DNA of 62,794 nt from an uncultured Eisenbergiella sp. (GCA_910585455.1 CAJUEL010000027.1:1-62794); one strand, 5' to 3'; positions 17,067-25,999 are shown, counted from the first letter of the stretch. Translations and numbers: made by a program. Notes: generated by a model not told the origin, from the letters alone.

Positions 17067-17432
17067 TCAGACAGCGGGCACATTTCCGGTCGCTACGATA
17101 TCGATGCCCGTATTGGCGACATTGGAGACGATCACATCCCCGATCTTCACCGGAGCGGATGCCGTCACTCCTTTCAGCGCCCTTACGCAATCAAATATTT
17201 TTCCCTTCGGAATGTCCTGCTTCGTCTTCACGGATACCTGCTGAGCGCTTCCGCCCAAAACCCGCACGGTGGAGGTGACGATCCGGGTGGGATTTGTGAC
17301 TTCCTTTTTTGCATAGTCCTCACCGCGCTTACAGGTGTTCCCCGTCACGCCGACCACCACGTCTTCTTCCATCGTGACGGTCAGAGCACAGCCCATCGGG
17401 CAATTGATACAGATTAAATTTTTTTCTTCCAT
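17067..17432 (-). CDS. DUF1667 cysteine-motif protein of the glycerol-3-phosphate cluster
   Basis: 121 residues with an N-terminal Cys pattern, CINCPMGCALTV and TGNTCKRGEDYA, likely a metal or iron-sulfur site, followed by a DUF1667 domain (NPTRIVTSTVRVLGG). In many Clostridia this protein follows a GlpA-like dehydrogenase and an FAD/NAD oxidoreductase, the arrangement seen here. It may serve as a small electron-transfer subunit, but its biochemistry is not established. Confidence 0.85.
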   Translation of the reverse strand: MEEKNLICINCPMGCALTVTMEEDVVVGVTGNTCKRGEDYAKKEVTNPTRIVTSTVRVLGGSAQQVSVKTKQDIPKGKIFDCVRALKGVTASAPVKIGDVIVSNVANTGIDIVATGNVPAV

Positions 17433-17501
17433 GATTGATGATCCACCTTTCCACCCTATGCTATTGCGTTACCGTCCCGGCAAATCCGGAACGATACGTT
17501 T

Positions 17502-18791
17502 TCACTGCTCATCTTCGATTTTAAAGGTAATCGTTTTTGCCTGCGCATACTGCTCCAGCAGCTTTTTCGTCAAAACGACGCTTTCCATCTCGCCGGGCGC
17601 CATCACCGGGCGCTTTCTGTGCAGCACCCGCTCTTCTCCGAAATAGACGCTGGTATAACAGTTTTTATAGACATTGCCCACGCGGAAACGTACGGTCAGC
17701 GCATCTTCCATATGCGCAGGCCGAATCGAGCAGGGAACCGTATAGCGCACGCCCTGTGCGGCAATGATTGAAATTTCATCTGATCCGTCGTCCGTTTCCT
17801 TCTTCTGTCCGGCAATCAGCCCTTTTACATAGGCGGAAGCATTCTTCCCGGCGGCAGCCGCTTCCTGAGACACAAAATCCACCAGGTCATGCACATGCAG
17901 CACATTGCCGCAGGCGAATACCCCCTCCAGACTGGTTTCCAGACTCTCGTTCACACGCGGTCCCGATGTGACGGGGTTCATTTCCACGCCCATGCCGCCG
18001 GAAAGCTCATTTTCCGGAATCAGCCCGACGGAAAGGAGCAGCGTATCACAGGCATAGAATTCCTCCGTGCCCGGAATCGGCCGGCTCTTTTCATCCACCT
18101 GCGCCAGCGTCACGCCCTCCACACGCTCCTTCCCTTTGATATCCACCACCGTGTGGCTCAGCTTCAGCGGAATGCCATAGTCGTCCAGACACTGCACGAT
18201 GTTCCGCTTTAAGCCGCCGGAATAAGGCATCAGCTCCGCCACCACCTTCACCTTCGCGCCCTCCAGCGTCATGCGCCGCGCCATGATCAGACCGATATCG
18301 CCGGAGCCCAGGATCACCACCTCCCGGCCCGGCAGAAAGCCTTCCATATTGACAAGGCGCTGTGCCGTGCCCGCAGAATAGATGCCCGCCGGACGATATC
18401 CCGGGATATTTAAGGCGCCTCTGGGGCGCTCTCTGCAGCCCATCGCCAGAATGACCGCTTTCGCCTGGATTTCAAACAGCCCTTCCTCCCGGTTCATCGC
18501 CGTCACCTTTTTTTGGGGGCTGATGTCCATGACCATGGTGGAAAGCCGGTATTCAATCTGAAGCTCCATCGCCTTGCGGATGAATCTGTCCGCATATTCG
18601 GGTCCGGTCAGCTCCTCCTTGAAGGTATGCAGGCCGAAACCATTGTGGATGCACTGATTTAAAATGCCTCCCAGCTCCTTATCCCGCTCCAGAATCAGCA
18701 CACTGTCCGTCCCGCTTTCCTTTGCCGCAATGGCGGCGGCAAGACCTGCGGGACCTCCGCCGATAACTACAATATCATATTCTTTCATCAT
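17502..18791 (-). CDS. NAD(P)/FAD-dependent oxidoreductase, partner of GlpA-like protein
   Basis: 429 residues with two Rossmann nucleotide-binding sites: YDIVVIGGGPAGLAAAIAAKESG at the N terminus (FAD) and EVVILGSGDIGLIMARRMTLEG about residue 155 (NAD(P)H). A conserved ACGN segment (FACGNVLHVHDLVD) near residue 290 contacts FAD. Its start overlaps the GlpA-like stop by 4 bp (ATGA). It is likely the second flavoprotein of a three-part glycerol-3-phosphate oxidising complex, passing electrons from the GlpA-like subunit to a nicotinamide or other acceptor (inference from gene order). Confidence 0.88.
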   Translation of the reverse strand: MMKEYDIVVIGGGPAGLAAAIAAKESGTDSVLILERDKELGGILNQCIHNGFGLHTFKEELTGPEYADRFIRKAMELQIEYRLSTMVMDISPQKKVTAMNREEGLFEIQAKAVILAMGCRERPRGALNIPGYRPAGIYSAGTAQRLVNMEGFLPGREVVILGSGDIGLIMARRMTLEGAKVKVVAELMPYSGGLKRNIVQCLDDYGIPLKLSHTVVDIKGKERVEGVTLAQVDEKSRPIPGTEEFYACDTLLLSVGLIPENELSGGMGVEMNPVTSGPRVNESLETSLEGVFACGNVLHVHDLVDFVSQEAAAAGKNASAYVKGLIAGQKKETDDGSDEISIIAAQGVRYTVPCSIRPAHMEDALTVRFRVGNVYKNCYTSVYFGEERVLHRKRPVMAPGEMESVVLTKKLLEQYAQAKTITFKIEDEQ

Positions 18792-20257
18792 GCCCTCTCC
18801 CCCGTTTCATCCTCCGGCAAAGCGTCTTTATTGATCCCCTTTATGATCTGGGAGCCTCCGCCGCTCTTTGTGACCGCTTCCATGCCGATACCCAGCTCTC
18901 TTGATAGAATCTCCATCGTCCTGGGCGAGCAAAATCCCGCCTGACAGCGTCCCATTCCGGCGCGGGTTCTTCTCTTTATGCCGTCCAGGGATTTCGCTCC
19001 CAGCGGACGCCGTATCGCATCCACAATCTCTCCCTCCGTGATCATTTCACAGCGACAGATGATGTTGCCATATGCCGGATTCTCCCGGATCAGCGCGTTG
19101 CGCTCTTCCATGGACAGCGTTTTGGGATCCAGAATGCCCTTTCTTGTGGCATGGAAATCTTCCTTTTCAACAAGCCCCATTTTCTCCCGCAAAATTCCTG
19201 CCACCATTTCCCCGATGGCGGGACAGCTTGTCAGTCCCGGGGATTCAATGCCGGCGCAGTCGATGAAGCCCGGCGCATCCTTGACCTCCCCGATGACAAA
19301 CTCATGTCCGTCCTCATGGGCGCGCAGTCCCGCAAAGGAAGTGATCACCTGCCGCATCGGCAGATTTTTCACGTTCATGCCCGCTTTTTCCAGCACCTGA
19401 TCAAGTCCCTCCCGGGTGGTGTTAGTACCCTCCTTATCCACGATATCGATCGCCGTAGGACCCAGAATCAGATTACCGTGCACGGTGGGCGATACCAAAA
19501 TTCCCTTGCCGAATTTTCCAGGAAGGGCAAAAATGGTTTTTGCCACATGGGCGCCGGCGCTCTTATCCAGCAGGCAGTAATCCCCCCGCCGCGCGGTGAT
19601 ATGAAGCTTGCTTTCGCTCACCATATTGTGAAAATGATCCGCGTAGACCCCCGCCGCGTTCACCACATATTTTGCTGAAAAATCGCCCTTTGCAGTGTGC
19701 AGGACAAAGCCTTCCTCCTGCCTTTCGATCCCCGAAACCTCTGTATCAAACCGGAATTCCACACCGTTTGCACAGGCGTTTTCCGCCAGCGCGATGTTTA
19801 AGGAAAAGGGACAGACGATGCCGCCCGTCGGCGCATACAGTGCGGCGTACACGTCATCGGTGACGTTGGGCTCTAAGGCGAGAACCTCCTCCTTTGTCAG
19901 AATCCGCAGCTCCTTCACGCCGTTTGCAATGCCCTGCTCATAGAGCTTTTCAAGCTTCGGCATATCCTCCCTGTCCCTGCAAATCACCAGGGAACCATTT
20001 TTTTGAAACGGAAAATCCAGCTCTTTGGACAGCTGTTCCATCTTCTCATTGCCGCGCACATTCAGCTTTGCCATCAGCGATCCCGGCGCCGCGTCAAAGC
20101 CCGCGTGCACGATGCCGCTGTTCGCCTTGGAGGTGCCACAGCACACATCTTCCTGTTTTTCCAGCACGCACACGCGCGTCTGGTAGCGGGACAGCTCCCG
20201 CGCACAGGCGCTTCCCGACACGCCGCCCCCAATGATAATCACATCATACTCCTGCAT
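18788..20257 (-). CDS. GlpA-like FAD-dependent glycerol-3-phosphate dehydrogenase
   Basis: 489 residues. The N-terminal FAD site is YDVIIIGGGVSGSACARELSRY, with the DAO-fold motif GTSKANSGIVHAGFD. A C-terminal BFD-like [2Fe-2S] domain has Cys residues in IICRCEMITEGE and GRCQAGFCSPRT. This layout is that of the anaerobic GlpA type without the B and C subunits. It would oxidise sn-glycerol 3-phosphate to dihydroxyacetone phosphate. It lies 34 bp after glpP and overlaps the next oxidoreductase by 4 bp. A related 2-hydroxyacid oxidase role cannot be excluded, but the adjacent GlpP favours glycerol 3-phosphate. Confidence 0.9.
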   Translation of the reverse strand: MQEYDVIIIGGGVSGSACARELSRYQTRVCVLEKQEDVCCGTSKANSGIVHAGFDAAPGSLMAKLNVRGNEKMEQLSKELDFPFQKNGSLVICRDREDMPKLEKLYEQGIANGVKELRILTKEEVLALEPNVTDDVYAALYAPTGGIVCPFSLNIALAENACANGVEFRFDTEVSGIERQEEGFVLHTAKGDFSAKYVVNAAGVYADHFHNMVSESKLHITARRGDYCLLDKSAGAHVAKTIFALPGKFGKGILVSPTVHGNLILGPTAIDIVDKEGTNTTREGLDQVLEKAGMNVKNLPMRQVITSFAGLRAHEDGHEFVIGEVKDAPGFIDCAGIESPGLTSCPAIGEMVAGILREKMGLVEKEDFHATRKGILDPKTLSMEERNALIRENPAYGNIICRCEMITEGEIVDAIRRPLGAKSLDGIKRRTRAGMGRCQAGFCSPRTMEILSRELGIGMEAVTKSGGGSQIIKGINKDALPEDETGERA

Positions 20258-20291
20258 AATTCCTCTCCTTTTTCTTTACATAACATTGTTC

Positions 20292-20861
20292 TCAAAGCAG
20301 CCATACGCTGCGGTTCGTGGTGGAAACCGCAATCGCGCCCGAGGACAGCGCGCCCATCACGTCCTCCTTATCATTGATCAGACCGCCCGCGATGATCGGC
20401 GCATGACTCTTTTGGCAGATCCGTTTGATCACCTTGGGCATCACGCCCGGCAGTACCTCGATCAGATCAGGCTTCACCGCCCTTTGCTGCTGCCGGATAT
20501 TTTCAAATGCCATGGAATCGATGAGAAAATACCGCAGCACCGTATAGAGCGAAAGCTCCTTCGCCCTTTTGATCAGGGCCGGCTTTGTGGTGATGATGCC
20601 ATCCGCCGCCGTATTCTTTTTGACAAAGTCAACGGATATCTCCCTGGCGCTCAGGCCTGCGATCAGGTCCAGATGCACCATGACAATTTTCCCGGCTTCC
20701 TTCGCCCGCCGTGTGATGCCGCTGATGGTACAGACATCTCCGAACAGAATGAAAACGATCCCGATCTCCTCTATTCTGCAGCATTCCTCCAGCCCATCCA
20801 TATCCTTTACCGCAGCGATCACCGGATTTTGCGCCATGCTGTCATATAATACCTGTTCCAC
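20292..20861 (-). CDS. glpP: Glycerol-3-phosphate-responsive antiterminator GlpP
   Basis: 189 residues from GTG 20861, chosen for the GGAGGGG site five bases upstream; an in-frame N-terminal extension is hydrophobic and not GlpP-like. The protein is a TIM-barrel RNA-binding regulator: NPVIAAVKDMDGLEECC at the N terminus, VMVHLDLIAGLS, and APIIAGGLINDKEDVMGALSSGA at the C terminus. In Bacillus, GlpP with glycerol 3-phosphate binds leader mRNA of glp genes and prevents termination. Here it is the first gene of the glp operon, so it probably controls its own transcript or unlinked glpF/glpK. Confidence 0.93.
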   Translation of the reverse strand: MEQVLYDSMAQNPVIAAVKDMDGLEECCRIEEIGIVFILFGDVCTISGITRRAKEAGKIVMVHLDLIAGLSAREISVDFVKKNTAADGIITTKPALIKRAKELSLYTVLRYFLIDSMAFENIRQQQRAVKPDLIEVLPGVMPKVIKRICQKSHAPIIAGGLINDKEDVMGALSSGAIAVSTTNRSVWLL

Positions 20862-20959
20862 TTGTCCCCTCCCTGCCAAAAAAAGAAGAACGAAAACAAA
20901 CAACATTTCTGCTGCTGTTATTCGCTCTCCTGTCTAGGCTCCATTCTTCAGATATAGAA

Positions 20960-20988
20960 ATTCTAGCATACTTTCCCGGTCAATGCAA
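20960..20988 (-). promoter_or_regulatory. SigmaA-type promoter of the glpP operon
   Basis: On the minus strand: -35 TTGCAT (20988-20983), a 17-bp spacer, and -10 TAGAAT (20965-20960) with an extended TG one base before it. It leaves an approximately 90-nt leader before glpP. Confidence 0.7.
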
Positions 20989-21016
20989 GCATTTTGCGCG
21001 TTCTCGCGGACTTTAC

Positions 21017-21046
21017 GTAACAGTTCAGACATGTCTGAACTGTTAC
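21017..21046. repeat. Dispersed 30-bp palindrome, copy 4
   Basis: Perfect arms GTAACAGTTCAGAC around AT. It starts four bases after the hybrid kinase stop codon on the minus strand, before the glpP promoter. Confidence 0.9.
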
Positions 21047-21050
21047 GACT

Positions 21051-23165
21051 TTACAGCAGGTGCATGGTCCTGGGCCAGGCTGCTGCCATCCGCTCCCTCA
21101 TGACGTTACGAATCAGGCGCTGCAGATTATCAATATCAAGCGGTTTGGGAAAATGAGCATCCACTCCCGCTTCCAGAGAATTGCGATAATCCTCGGCAAA
21201 AGCATTTGCCGACAGTGTGATGATCGGTATCCGCGCCAGCTCTGCATTTTCCAGCTTCCGGATTTCCCGCGTCGCTTCATAGCCGTCCATCACCGGCATC
21301 TGAATATCCATCAGAATCAGGAAATAATATCCCGGCACGGAGTTTTGGACCATGTTCAGCGCAACGCTGCCATTTTCCGCCGACTCCACAAGATATCCCT
21401 CCGAAATCAGCAGCTCTTCCGCAATTTCACGGTTAATCTCATTATCCTCAACCAGCAAAATCCGTTTTCCGGACAGGCTGATTTCCTGTTGAGACTCACC
21501 GGTCATGCCACATGCGCCCATGCTGTCCTCTACCTGCTCCTCCTGCCGCTTCAAAAGCAGCTTCACCGTAAAGCAGCTGCCGCTTCCCGGCTGACTTTGG
21601 ACGTCAATTTCCCCGTCCATCATATCCACCAGTCCCTTTACCAGCGTCAGCCCCAGTCCTGTTCCAGCCACCCTGCTCTGGGTCGTATTGTTTTCCCGTT
21701 TAAAGGGTTCAAACAGCACGTCCATAAATTCCCTGGAAATACCGATCCCGTTATCCTCAACAATAAACTGATATCTCCCATGTCCCAGAAAGTCCGCTTC
21801 CTCCTCCTTCACCATAAGCCGTATCCATCCGTTCGGATACGTATACTTCAAGGCATTATCCAATAACTGGCACAGAATTTCCTCCAGACGGACATAATCT
21901 ACAATCACCGCAAAATGCCGCACGCCGGAATAATCCATTTCAAAGGTGATCGCTTTGCTTTTCATCGCGGATTCCATCATCCGCGCCACCTCAGTCAGCA
22001 TTTTCTCCAGATTGCAGGACTCCTCTGCCAGGCTCACCCTGCCGGACTCCATGCGCGTAACCTCCAGCGACTCGTTGACGATGGAAAGCAGCTGTTCACC
22101 GGACATTCTGATTTTTTTGGCATACTCCTCCACCTTGCCGGAATCTGACAGATGATTCCGGATCAAATCCGTATAGCCGATGATCGCATTCAGGGGCGTG
22201 CGGATATCATGGGACATATTGGCAAGAAACGCATTCCGCGCAACCTTCGCAGATTCTGCCCGCCGCAATGCCGATTCCAGTAAATTTTCCTTTTCCGCCT
22301 GCTCTGTCCGGTCCTTTGCGATAAACAGGGCAACAACATCCTGGGAGCCCTCATTTTCTCCAAGCAGCATCACATAATGACGCAGCCGTTTTCTTCCCCG
22401 CGAATCCTTCACCCAGGCATGAAAGGTTTGTTCCAACTCCCCCCGCCTGTAACAGCCAATCAATCTTTCCGGGTCAAAAAAAAGCATATATTCCGCCATG
22501 CTGCTGCGATCCACATCATTTGCCCGCATGGCAATATATCCGGAGTATTTCACAGGGGTATGTATATCCGTTGTTTCCGGCAGCCCATATTTTACGGCAT
22601 CTCCCAGCTGCCCCTCCCTGGTAATAATTTCATCCCGGGACAAATTGATTTCGAAGAAAAAGGAGGCGTCATGTAAAATCGCTTTTTTATACTGGCTCTC
22701 TTTCAGATAAGCATTGCGAAGCTGTGTGTTCATATTTTTCAGCTCCACCATATGCTTTTTTAGCCGTTCCGTCGCGTCGTCTATGAACACGCAGAAAATA
22801 TCCCCATAATGCTCTGTATGAATAAAATGCCCGTAATCCTCAATCCAGCGGATATCCCCGTTTTTCTGGACAATGCGATATTCCACAAAGTCCAGATCGT
22901 AGACACTGTTGGCTATCTGCATCCTGATACTGTTCTCGACCGCTTCAATATCCTCCGGATGCACCATTCCCCGAAACGTATATCCGGTGAGCTTTCGAAA
23001 TTCCTCTTCCGTATCACACCCGAACATCCGCAGAAGGGGGCTGTTGTGGTAAATCAATGCTTCATCGCCGTCAGCATGATAGATAAAAAAACCACCGGGA
23101 ATCCCTTCTGACATCTGTTGCAGCACAGGAATTGTAGTCTCGTCAAACACTAAAGAAAATCCCAT
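21051..23165 (-). CDS. Hybrid PAS histidine kinase with receiver domain
   Basis: 704 residues and no membrane helices. A PAS domain (about residues 15-135; IYHADGDEALIYHNSPLLRMFG and VEYRIVQKNGDIRWIEDYG) is followed by a second, less clear sensor region to about 290. The kinase core has H-box NMSHDIRTPLNAIIGYTDL, N-box DNALKYTYPNG, G1 DNGIGISREFMDVLFEPF and G2 GTGLGLTLVKGLVDMM. The C-terminal receiver (about 575-690) has DNEIN, phosphoacceptor Asp in ILMDIQMPVMDGYEAT, and the conserved Lys in FPKPLDI. A cytosolic signal, perhaps redox or small molecule, is likely. No DNA-binding output is fused. The siroheme-pathway gene ends 17 bp upstream. Confidence 0.93.
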   Translation of the reverse strand: MGFSLVFDETTIPVLQQMSEGIPGGFFIYHADGDEALIYHNSPLLRMFGCDTEEEFRKLTGYTFRGMVHPEDIEAVENSIRMQIANSVYDLDFVEYRIVQKNGDIRWIEDYGHFIHTEHYGDIFCVFIDDATERLKKHMVELKNMNTQLRNAYLKESQYKKAILHDASFFFEINLSRDEIITREGQLGDAVKYGLPETTDIHTPVKYSGYIAMRANDVDRSSMAEYMLFFDPERLIGCYRRGELEQTFHAWVKDSRGRKRLRHYVMLLGENEGSQDVVALFIAKDRTEQAEKENLLESALRRAESAKVARNAFLANMSHDIRTPLNAIIGYTDLIRNHLSDSGKVEEYAKKIRMSGEQLLSIVNESLEVTRMESGRVSLAEESCNLEKMLTEVARMMESAMKSKAITFEMDYSGVRHFAVIVDYVRLEEILCQLLDNALKYTYPNGWIRLMVKEEEADFLGHGRYQFIVEDNGIGISREFMDVLFEPFKRENNTTQSRVAGTGLGLTLVKGLVDMMDGEIDVQSQPGSGSCFTVKLLLKRQEEQVEDSMGACGMTGESQQEISLSGKRILLVEDNEINREIAEELLISEGYLVESAENGSVALNMVQNSVPGYYFLILMDIQMPVMDGYEATREIRKLENAELARIPIITLSANAFAEDYRNSLEAGVDAHFPKPLDIDNLQRLIRNVMRERMAAAWPRTMHLL

Positions 23166-23182
23166 AGTTACTTCCTCCTTCG

Positions 23183-23857
23183 CTATGAACTTTCCTCATT
23201 ATAACAGATTAACCTGTGAAAGTAAAAGATTTGTTCCCTCAGCTCTGAAATTGATACGTTTCCACTTCGTTCCAGGCAAAAAGCCAGCAGCTTTTCAAAA
23301 ATCTGTGCGCGCACGTGCGGATCGCCGGAAAGCTTAAGCACCTCCCCTCTCAGCGCTCCTAACAGCTCTATTGACGCCCCAATTCCCTCCGGAACAGCCC
23401 CGGACAGCCTTTTTCGCATGGCTGCCGCCACAGCAGGACTTTTCCCGTCGGTAGAAATTCCTGCCGTGAAAGATCCATCCCTGATCAGAGCCGGAAAGAA
23501 AAAGGTACATTTCTCCCGGTCATCCACCACATTCACCAAAATCCCGTGCGCCCTGCAATATGCCGAAATCCAGGCATTGACCGCCCCGTCATCGGTCGCC
23601 GCAATCACAAAGGCCGCTCCGGCAAGATCCCTCTCTTCTATCCTGCGCTTCTGTAAAAAAATGGCGCCCGATGTGGTCTGTTTCTTCTCCATTTCTTCCT
23701 GCAACCGGAAAATATCAGGCGCAATCCAGGGCGCGATCACCGTCAGGATCGGCGAAAACGGCAGTAACTTTTCAATTTTGCGCGCCGCCACCTGCCCGCC
23801 GCCGGCTATCACGCCCTTTTTCCCCTCTATTTCTATAAAAAAAGGAAAATATCCCAT
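23183..23857 (-). CDS. Precorrin-2 dehydrogenase / sirohydrochlorin ferrochelatase (siroheme synthase N-terminal type)
   Basis: 224 residues from ATG 23857, where GGAGG is correctly spaced; an upstream in-frame extension is unlike the family. The N terminus reads MGYFPFFIEIEGKKGVIAGGGQVAARKIEKLL, the NAD-binding core of Met8/CysG. AAFVIAATDDGAVNAWISAYC carries the conserved catalytic Asp, followed by VNVVDDREKCTFFFPALI. It oxidises precorrin-2 to sirohydrochlorin and may insert iron, feeding siroheme for sulfite or nitrite reductases. It lacks the CysG methyltransferase half. No other haem-pathway gene is adjacent. Confidence 0.9.
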   Translation of the reverse strand: MGYFPFFIEIEGKKGVIAGGGQVAARKIEKLLPFSPILTVIAPWIAPDIFRLQEEMEKKQTTSGAIFLQKRRIEERDLAGAAFVIAATDDGAVNAWISAYCRAHGILVNVVDDREKCTFFFPALIRDGSFTAGISTDGKSPAVAAAMRKRLSGAVPEGIGASIELLGALRGEVLKLSGDPHVRAQIFEKLLAFCLERSGNVSISELREQIFYFHRLICYNEESS

Positions 23858-23931
23858 CTTTTCCTCCATACAAAAGAAAGAAAACCGCCACTTTGCAATA
23901 AGTGACGATTCCTTTGCAAAATATTTCATTG

Positions 23932-24249
23932 CTAATGAATGAGCCAACTGTAATCTTTACGGCAATCAAGGATATATTCCACATATACCATACTATCCCG
24001 GATTTGGTAGAGGACGATATACCACTTTTCAATAATCATCTTATGATATTTATTGGGCGTAATATAAATTTCCTCAAAAAACGGAAAACGCTGCGGCATC
24101 TGGGACAATGAACGCATTGCTGTCATGATTTCTTTCTTTTTTGCCACTGCTGCTTCTTTGTTGACCTGTGCCATAAATCGGATATGCGTCCCCAGCATTC
24201 TTTTTGCCCTGTCTGAAACAATTACTTTATACTTTATGTTTTCAGCCAT
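23932..24249 (-). CDS. RelE/ParE-family toxin
   Basis: 105 residues of RelE/ParE superfamily pattern: YKVIVSDRAKRMLGTHIRFMAQ, a central FPFFEEIYITPNKYHKMIIEKWYIVLYQI strand pair, and the C-terminal VYVEYILDCRKDYSWLI. Such toxins cleave ribosome-bound mRNA or inhibit gyrase; which applies here is uncertain. It follows the antitoxin gene by 3 bp on the same strand. It lies at the left edge of the accessory island. Confidence 0.88.
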   Translation of the reverse strand: MAENIKYKVIVSDRAKRMLGTHIRFMAQVNKEAAVAKKKEIMTAMRSLSQMPQRFPFFEEIYITPNKYHKMIIEKWYIVLYQIRDSMVYVEYILDCRKDYSWLIH

Positions 24250-24252
24250 ATG

Positions 24253-24519
24253 CTATACCTCTGCAATCACATCATCAAGATATGCATCCAGTTCATCAAG
24301 AGTACAACCATTCCTTCCTGCAATCCGGTCTTCCTCAACGGCAAGAAGCTCCTCACGCAGCTTCAACATTTTTTCCCGTCTGTTATAAGTTTCAATGTCC
24401 ATGACCACCAAATCCCCCTCGCCATTCTTGGTAAGGAAAACTGGCTCTGCGGTCTTTCTGCACTGCTCGGCAATCTCATTGTAATTCTGCCTGATTGCTG
24501 CTGATGGGCGAATATTCAT
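24253..24519 (-). CDS. Phd/YefM-family antitoxin
   Basis: 88 residues. The N-terminal Phd fold MNIRPSAAIRQNYNEIAEQC binds DNA, and PVFLTKNGEGDLVVMDIETY is the family signature. The acidic C terminus (LDELDAYLDDVIAEV) would wrap the toxin. AGGAGG precedes the start. It is first in the pair and is expected to repress its own promoter through the palindrome at 24542-24558. Confidence 0.92.
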   Translation of the reverse strand: MNIRPSAAIRQNYNEIAEQCRKTAEPVFLTKNGEGDLVVMDIETYNRREKMLKLREELLAVEEDRIAGRNGCTLDELDAYLDDVIAEV

Positions 24520-24541
24520 AGCGACACCTCCTCAAATCAAC

Positions 24542-24590
24542 GGTAGTAATATTCTACCCATATTATAGTCTTTTCATGCAATGAAGTCAA
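24542..24590 (-). promoter_or_regulatory. Promoter and operator of the Phd/RelE pair
   Basis: Minus-strand -35 TTGACT (24590-24585), 17-bp spacer, -10 TATAAT (24567-24562). The dyad GGTAG-TAATATT-CTACC (24542-24558) covers the start-site region, fitting autorepression by the antitoxin-toxin complex. Confidence 0.75.
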
Positions 24591-24639
24591 CATGAGCATG
24601 ATGCTTTCACTGCCTGCCGCTCCATACTATTACTAAATC

Positions 24640-24870
24640 ACCAACCACCACTTCAAGTGGTGGTTCGAAAAGCCCTCCAAAGGACACTTAATACTTGCTC
24701 GCCTAAAAAGCGGGTGTCGCAAGCACTATTACATGGCTACCGCTCTAAAAAGCGGCTTCCTCACTCTCCTCTTTTCGTGACTCTTCCGACTGTTCCTATA
24801 TATATTTCTTTATGGCATCCTCTGTCAGATCCCCTAACGTCACCACATAAATTGTCAGTGGAAAAGCAGC
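24640..24870 (-). mobile_element. Decayed IS200/IS605-family end with TnpA remnant
   Basis: A subterminal hairpin AACCACCACTT/AAGTGGTGGTT lies at 24652-24674, followed by further small hairpins built on CTAAAAAGCGG motifs. On the minus strand a frame ending at 24796 reads IYVVTLGDLTEDAIKKYI, which resembles the C terminus of an IS200-type TnpA transposase; its upstream part is missing. Both features fit a dead IS200/IS605 element; assignment is by pattern only. Confidence 0.5.
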
Positions 24871-25054
24871 AGACGCTCCCGAAGCACCATGTGATTTTTC
24901 TTTGCAGTCTGCTCTAACTAATAAGTTCAGGAACACCATTCAGCTCATCCGGCAACTCATCACTGATTTCCGGTAATTCTGTTTCAGAAATATTCACCGT
25001 TCCAATTCCATTTTCTAAAGCACTACAAACATTGGAATATCACCCATAAATAAC
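24871..25054 (-). other. Intergenic debris with an orphan C-terminal frame
   Basis: A minus-strand open frame (24914-25039, 41 residues) without start codon or ribosome site reads GIGTVNISETELPEISDEL near its end. It looks like the tail of a lost gene but its family is not recognised. Confidence 0.3.
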
Positions 25055-25099
25055 AAAAGGGTCTCCTATGGGTCATATTTCATCATAGGAACCCCTTTC
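25055..25099. terminator. Hairpin terminator after the secreted protein gene
   Basis: AAAAGGGTCTCCTATG pairs imperfectly with CATAGGAACCCCTTT around a 13-nt loop. It lies about 30 bp downstream of the minus-strand stop codon at 25130 and has A/T runs on both sides. Confidence 0.65.
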
Positions 25100-25129
25100 A
25101 TCATTATTATTAAAATAATTTATACCCCA

Positions 25130-25999
25130 TTATTCAACTACAGTCCCATTAAATGCACCGAACAGATACATAAATCCATAGAAATCAGCCTGCTCCAGAT
25201 TCATATAATCACTCCCTGCAGGAATGGTAAAACTATAATTTATCCCTCCATATGTATAATCTGTTTTTAAAGATACATCACCCTTTTCCTTTAAAACATC
25301 AAGCACATACTGGGGGTAGCAGAGCCATGCTTTATTGTCGAAGGTTACAGTAGCTCCTGCTTTCGCATTCTTAATAGCTGCTAAAAGATTATTGCGAATA
25401 GCAACACTTGCACTAATCGGCTGCCTTGCTTTTATATCTCCGCAAAATGTACACAAATAGGAGCTTTCACCATCTGCTGTCTCTGTCGGTTCCATTGTTG
25501 TTGTCCACTCATAATTGTGTTCACACTTTCTGACTGACTTAGAGGAATGTGACAAATCAGCAGAGCCAGCACTCGACTTATCAACCTTGGTTATGATACC
25601 TAAATTATAAGCCATCCACTTCCCCGCGCCCGAATCATAAAACACATTATATGCTTCCATTTTTCCAGGTCCAGTTATTTTGTATATCACTATCCCCTGC
25701 TCGGTGGATGTAGGATTTTGTTCCGGATTAACTCCACTCCACAAATCAAACGCCACCGTTTTTTCCGCGCTCGTGCCATAAAATGTAAATGTAAGAGTTC
25801 CAGATTCCGTACCATATGGATGTGTATCGTTCCATGAATCTGTTACCTCATTTTCATAAAAGTCGAAAGATAAAATCTGACCAGACCAATGCCCCATTAC
25901 ATCTTCCTTACTAGCCGCATTTGCAGTTACCGGCATACTCATTAATGCAACTGCACATAATGCACCAATCATTTTTTTTAATAATCCTTTTCTTTTCAT
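25130..25999 (-). CDS. Secreted protein of unknown function
   Basis: 289 residues from ATG 25999, with AGGAGA upstream. A classical signal peptide (MKRKGLLKKMIGALCAVALM, cleavage likely after ANA-A) is followed by a lipocalin-like opening MGHWSGQILSFDFYEN and Thr/Gly-rich beta strands. A Cys pair in SYLCTFCGDIKARQ with KCEHNYEWTTT upstream resembles a small zinc or disulfide knot. The C-terminal part recalls an all-beta domain (VTFDNKAWLCYPQYVLDVL). No family is recognised with confidence. It lies in the AT-rich island. Confidence 0.75.
   Translation of the reverse strand: MKRKGLLKKMIGALCAVALMSMPVTANAASKEDVMGHWSGQILSFDFYENEVTDSWNDTHPYGTESGTLTFTFYGTSAEKTVAFDLWSGVNPEQNPTSTEQGIVIYKITGPGKMEAYNVFYDSGAGKWMAYNLGIITKVDKSSAGSADLSHSSKSVRKCEHNYEWTTTMEPTETADGESSYLCTFCGDIKARQPISASVAIRNNLLAAIKNAKAGATVTFDNKAWLCYPQYVLDVLKEKGDVSLKTDYTYGGINYSFTIPAGSDYMNLEQADFYGFMYLFGAFNGTVVE

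Noticed and set aside
16958..17278. Plus-strand frames across the DUF1667 gene and its terminator
   Set aside because: They run through a clear hairpin terminator and oppose a well-supported gene.
24657..24917. An 86-codon plus-strand frame next to the IS200 hairpin
   Set aside because: It is antisense to the TnpA remnant and lacks a ribosome site.
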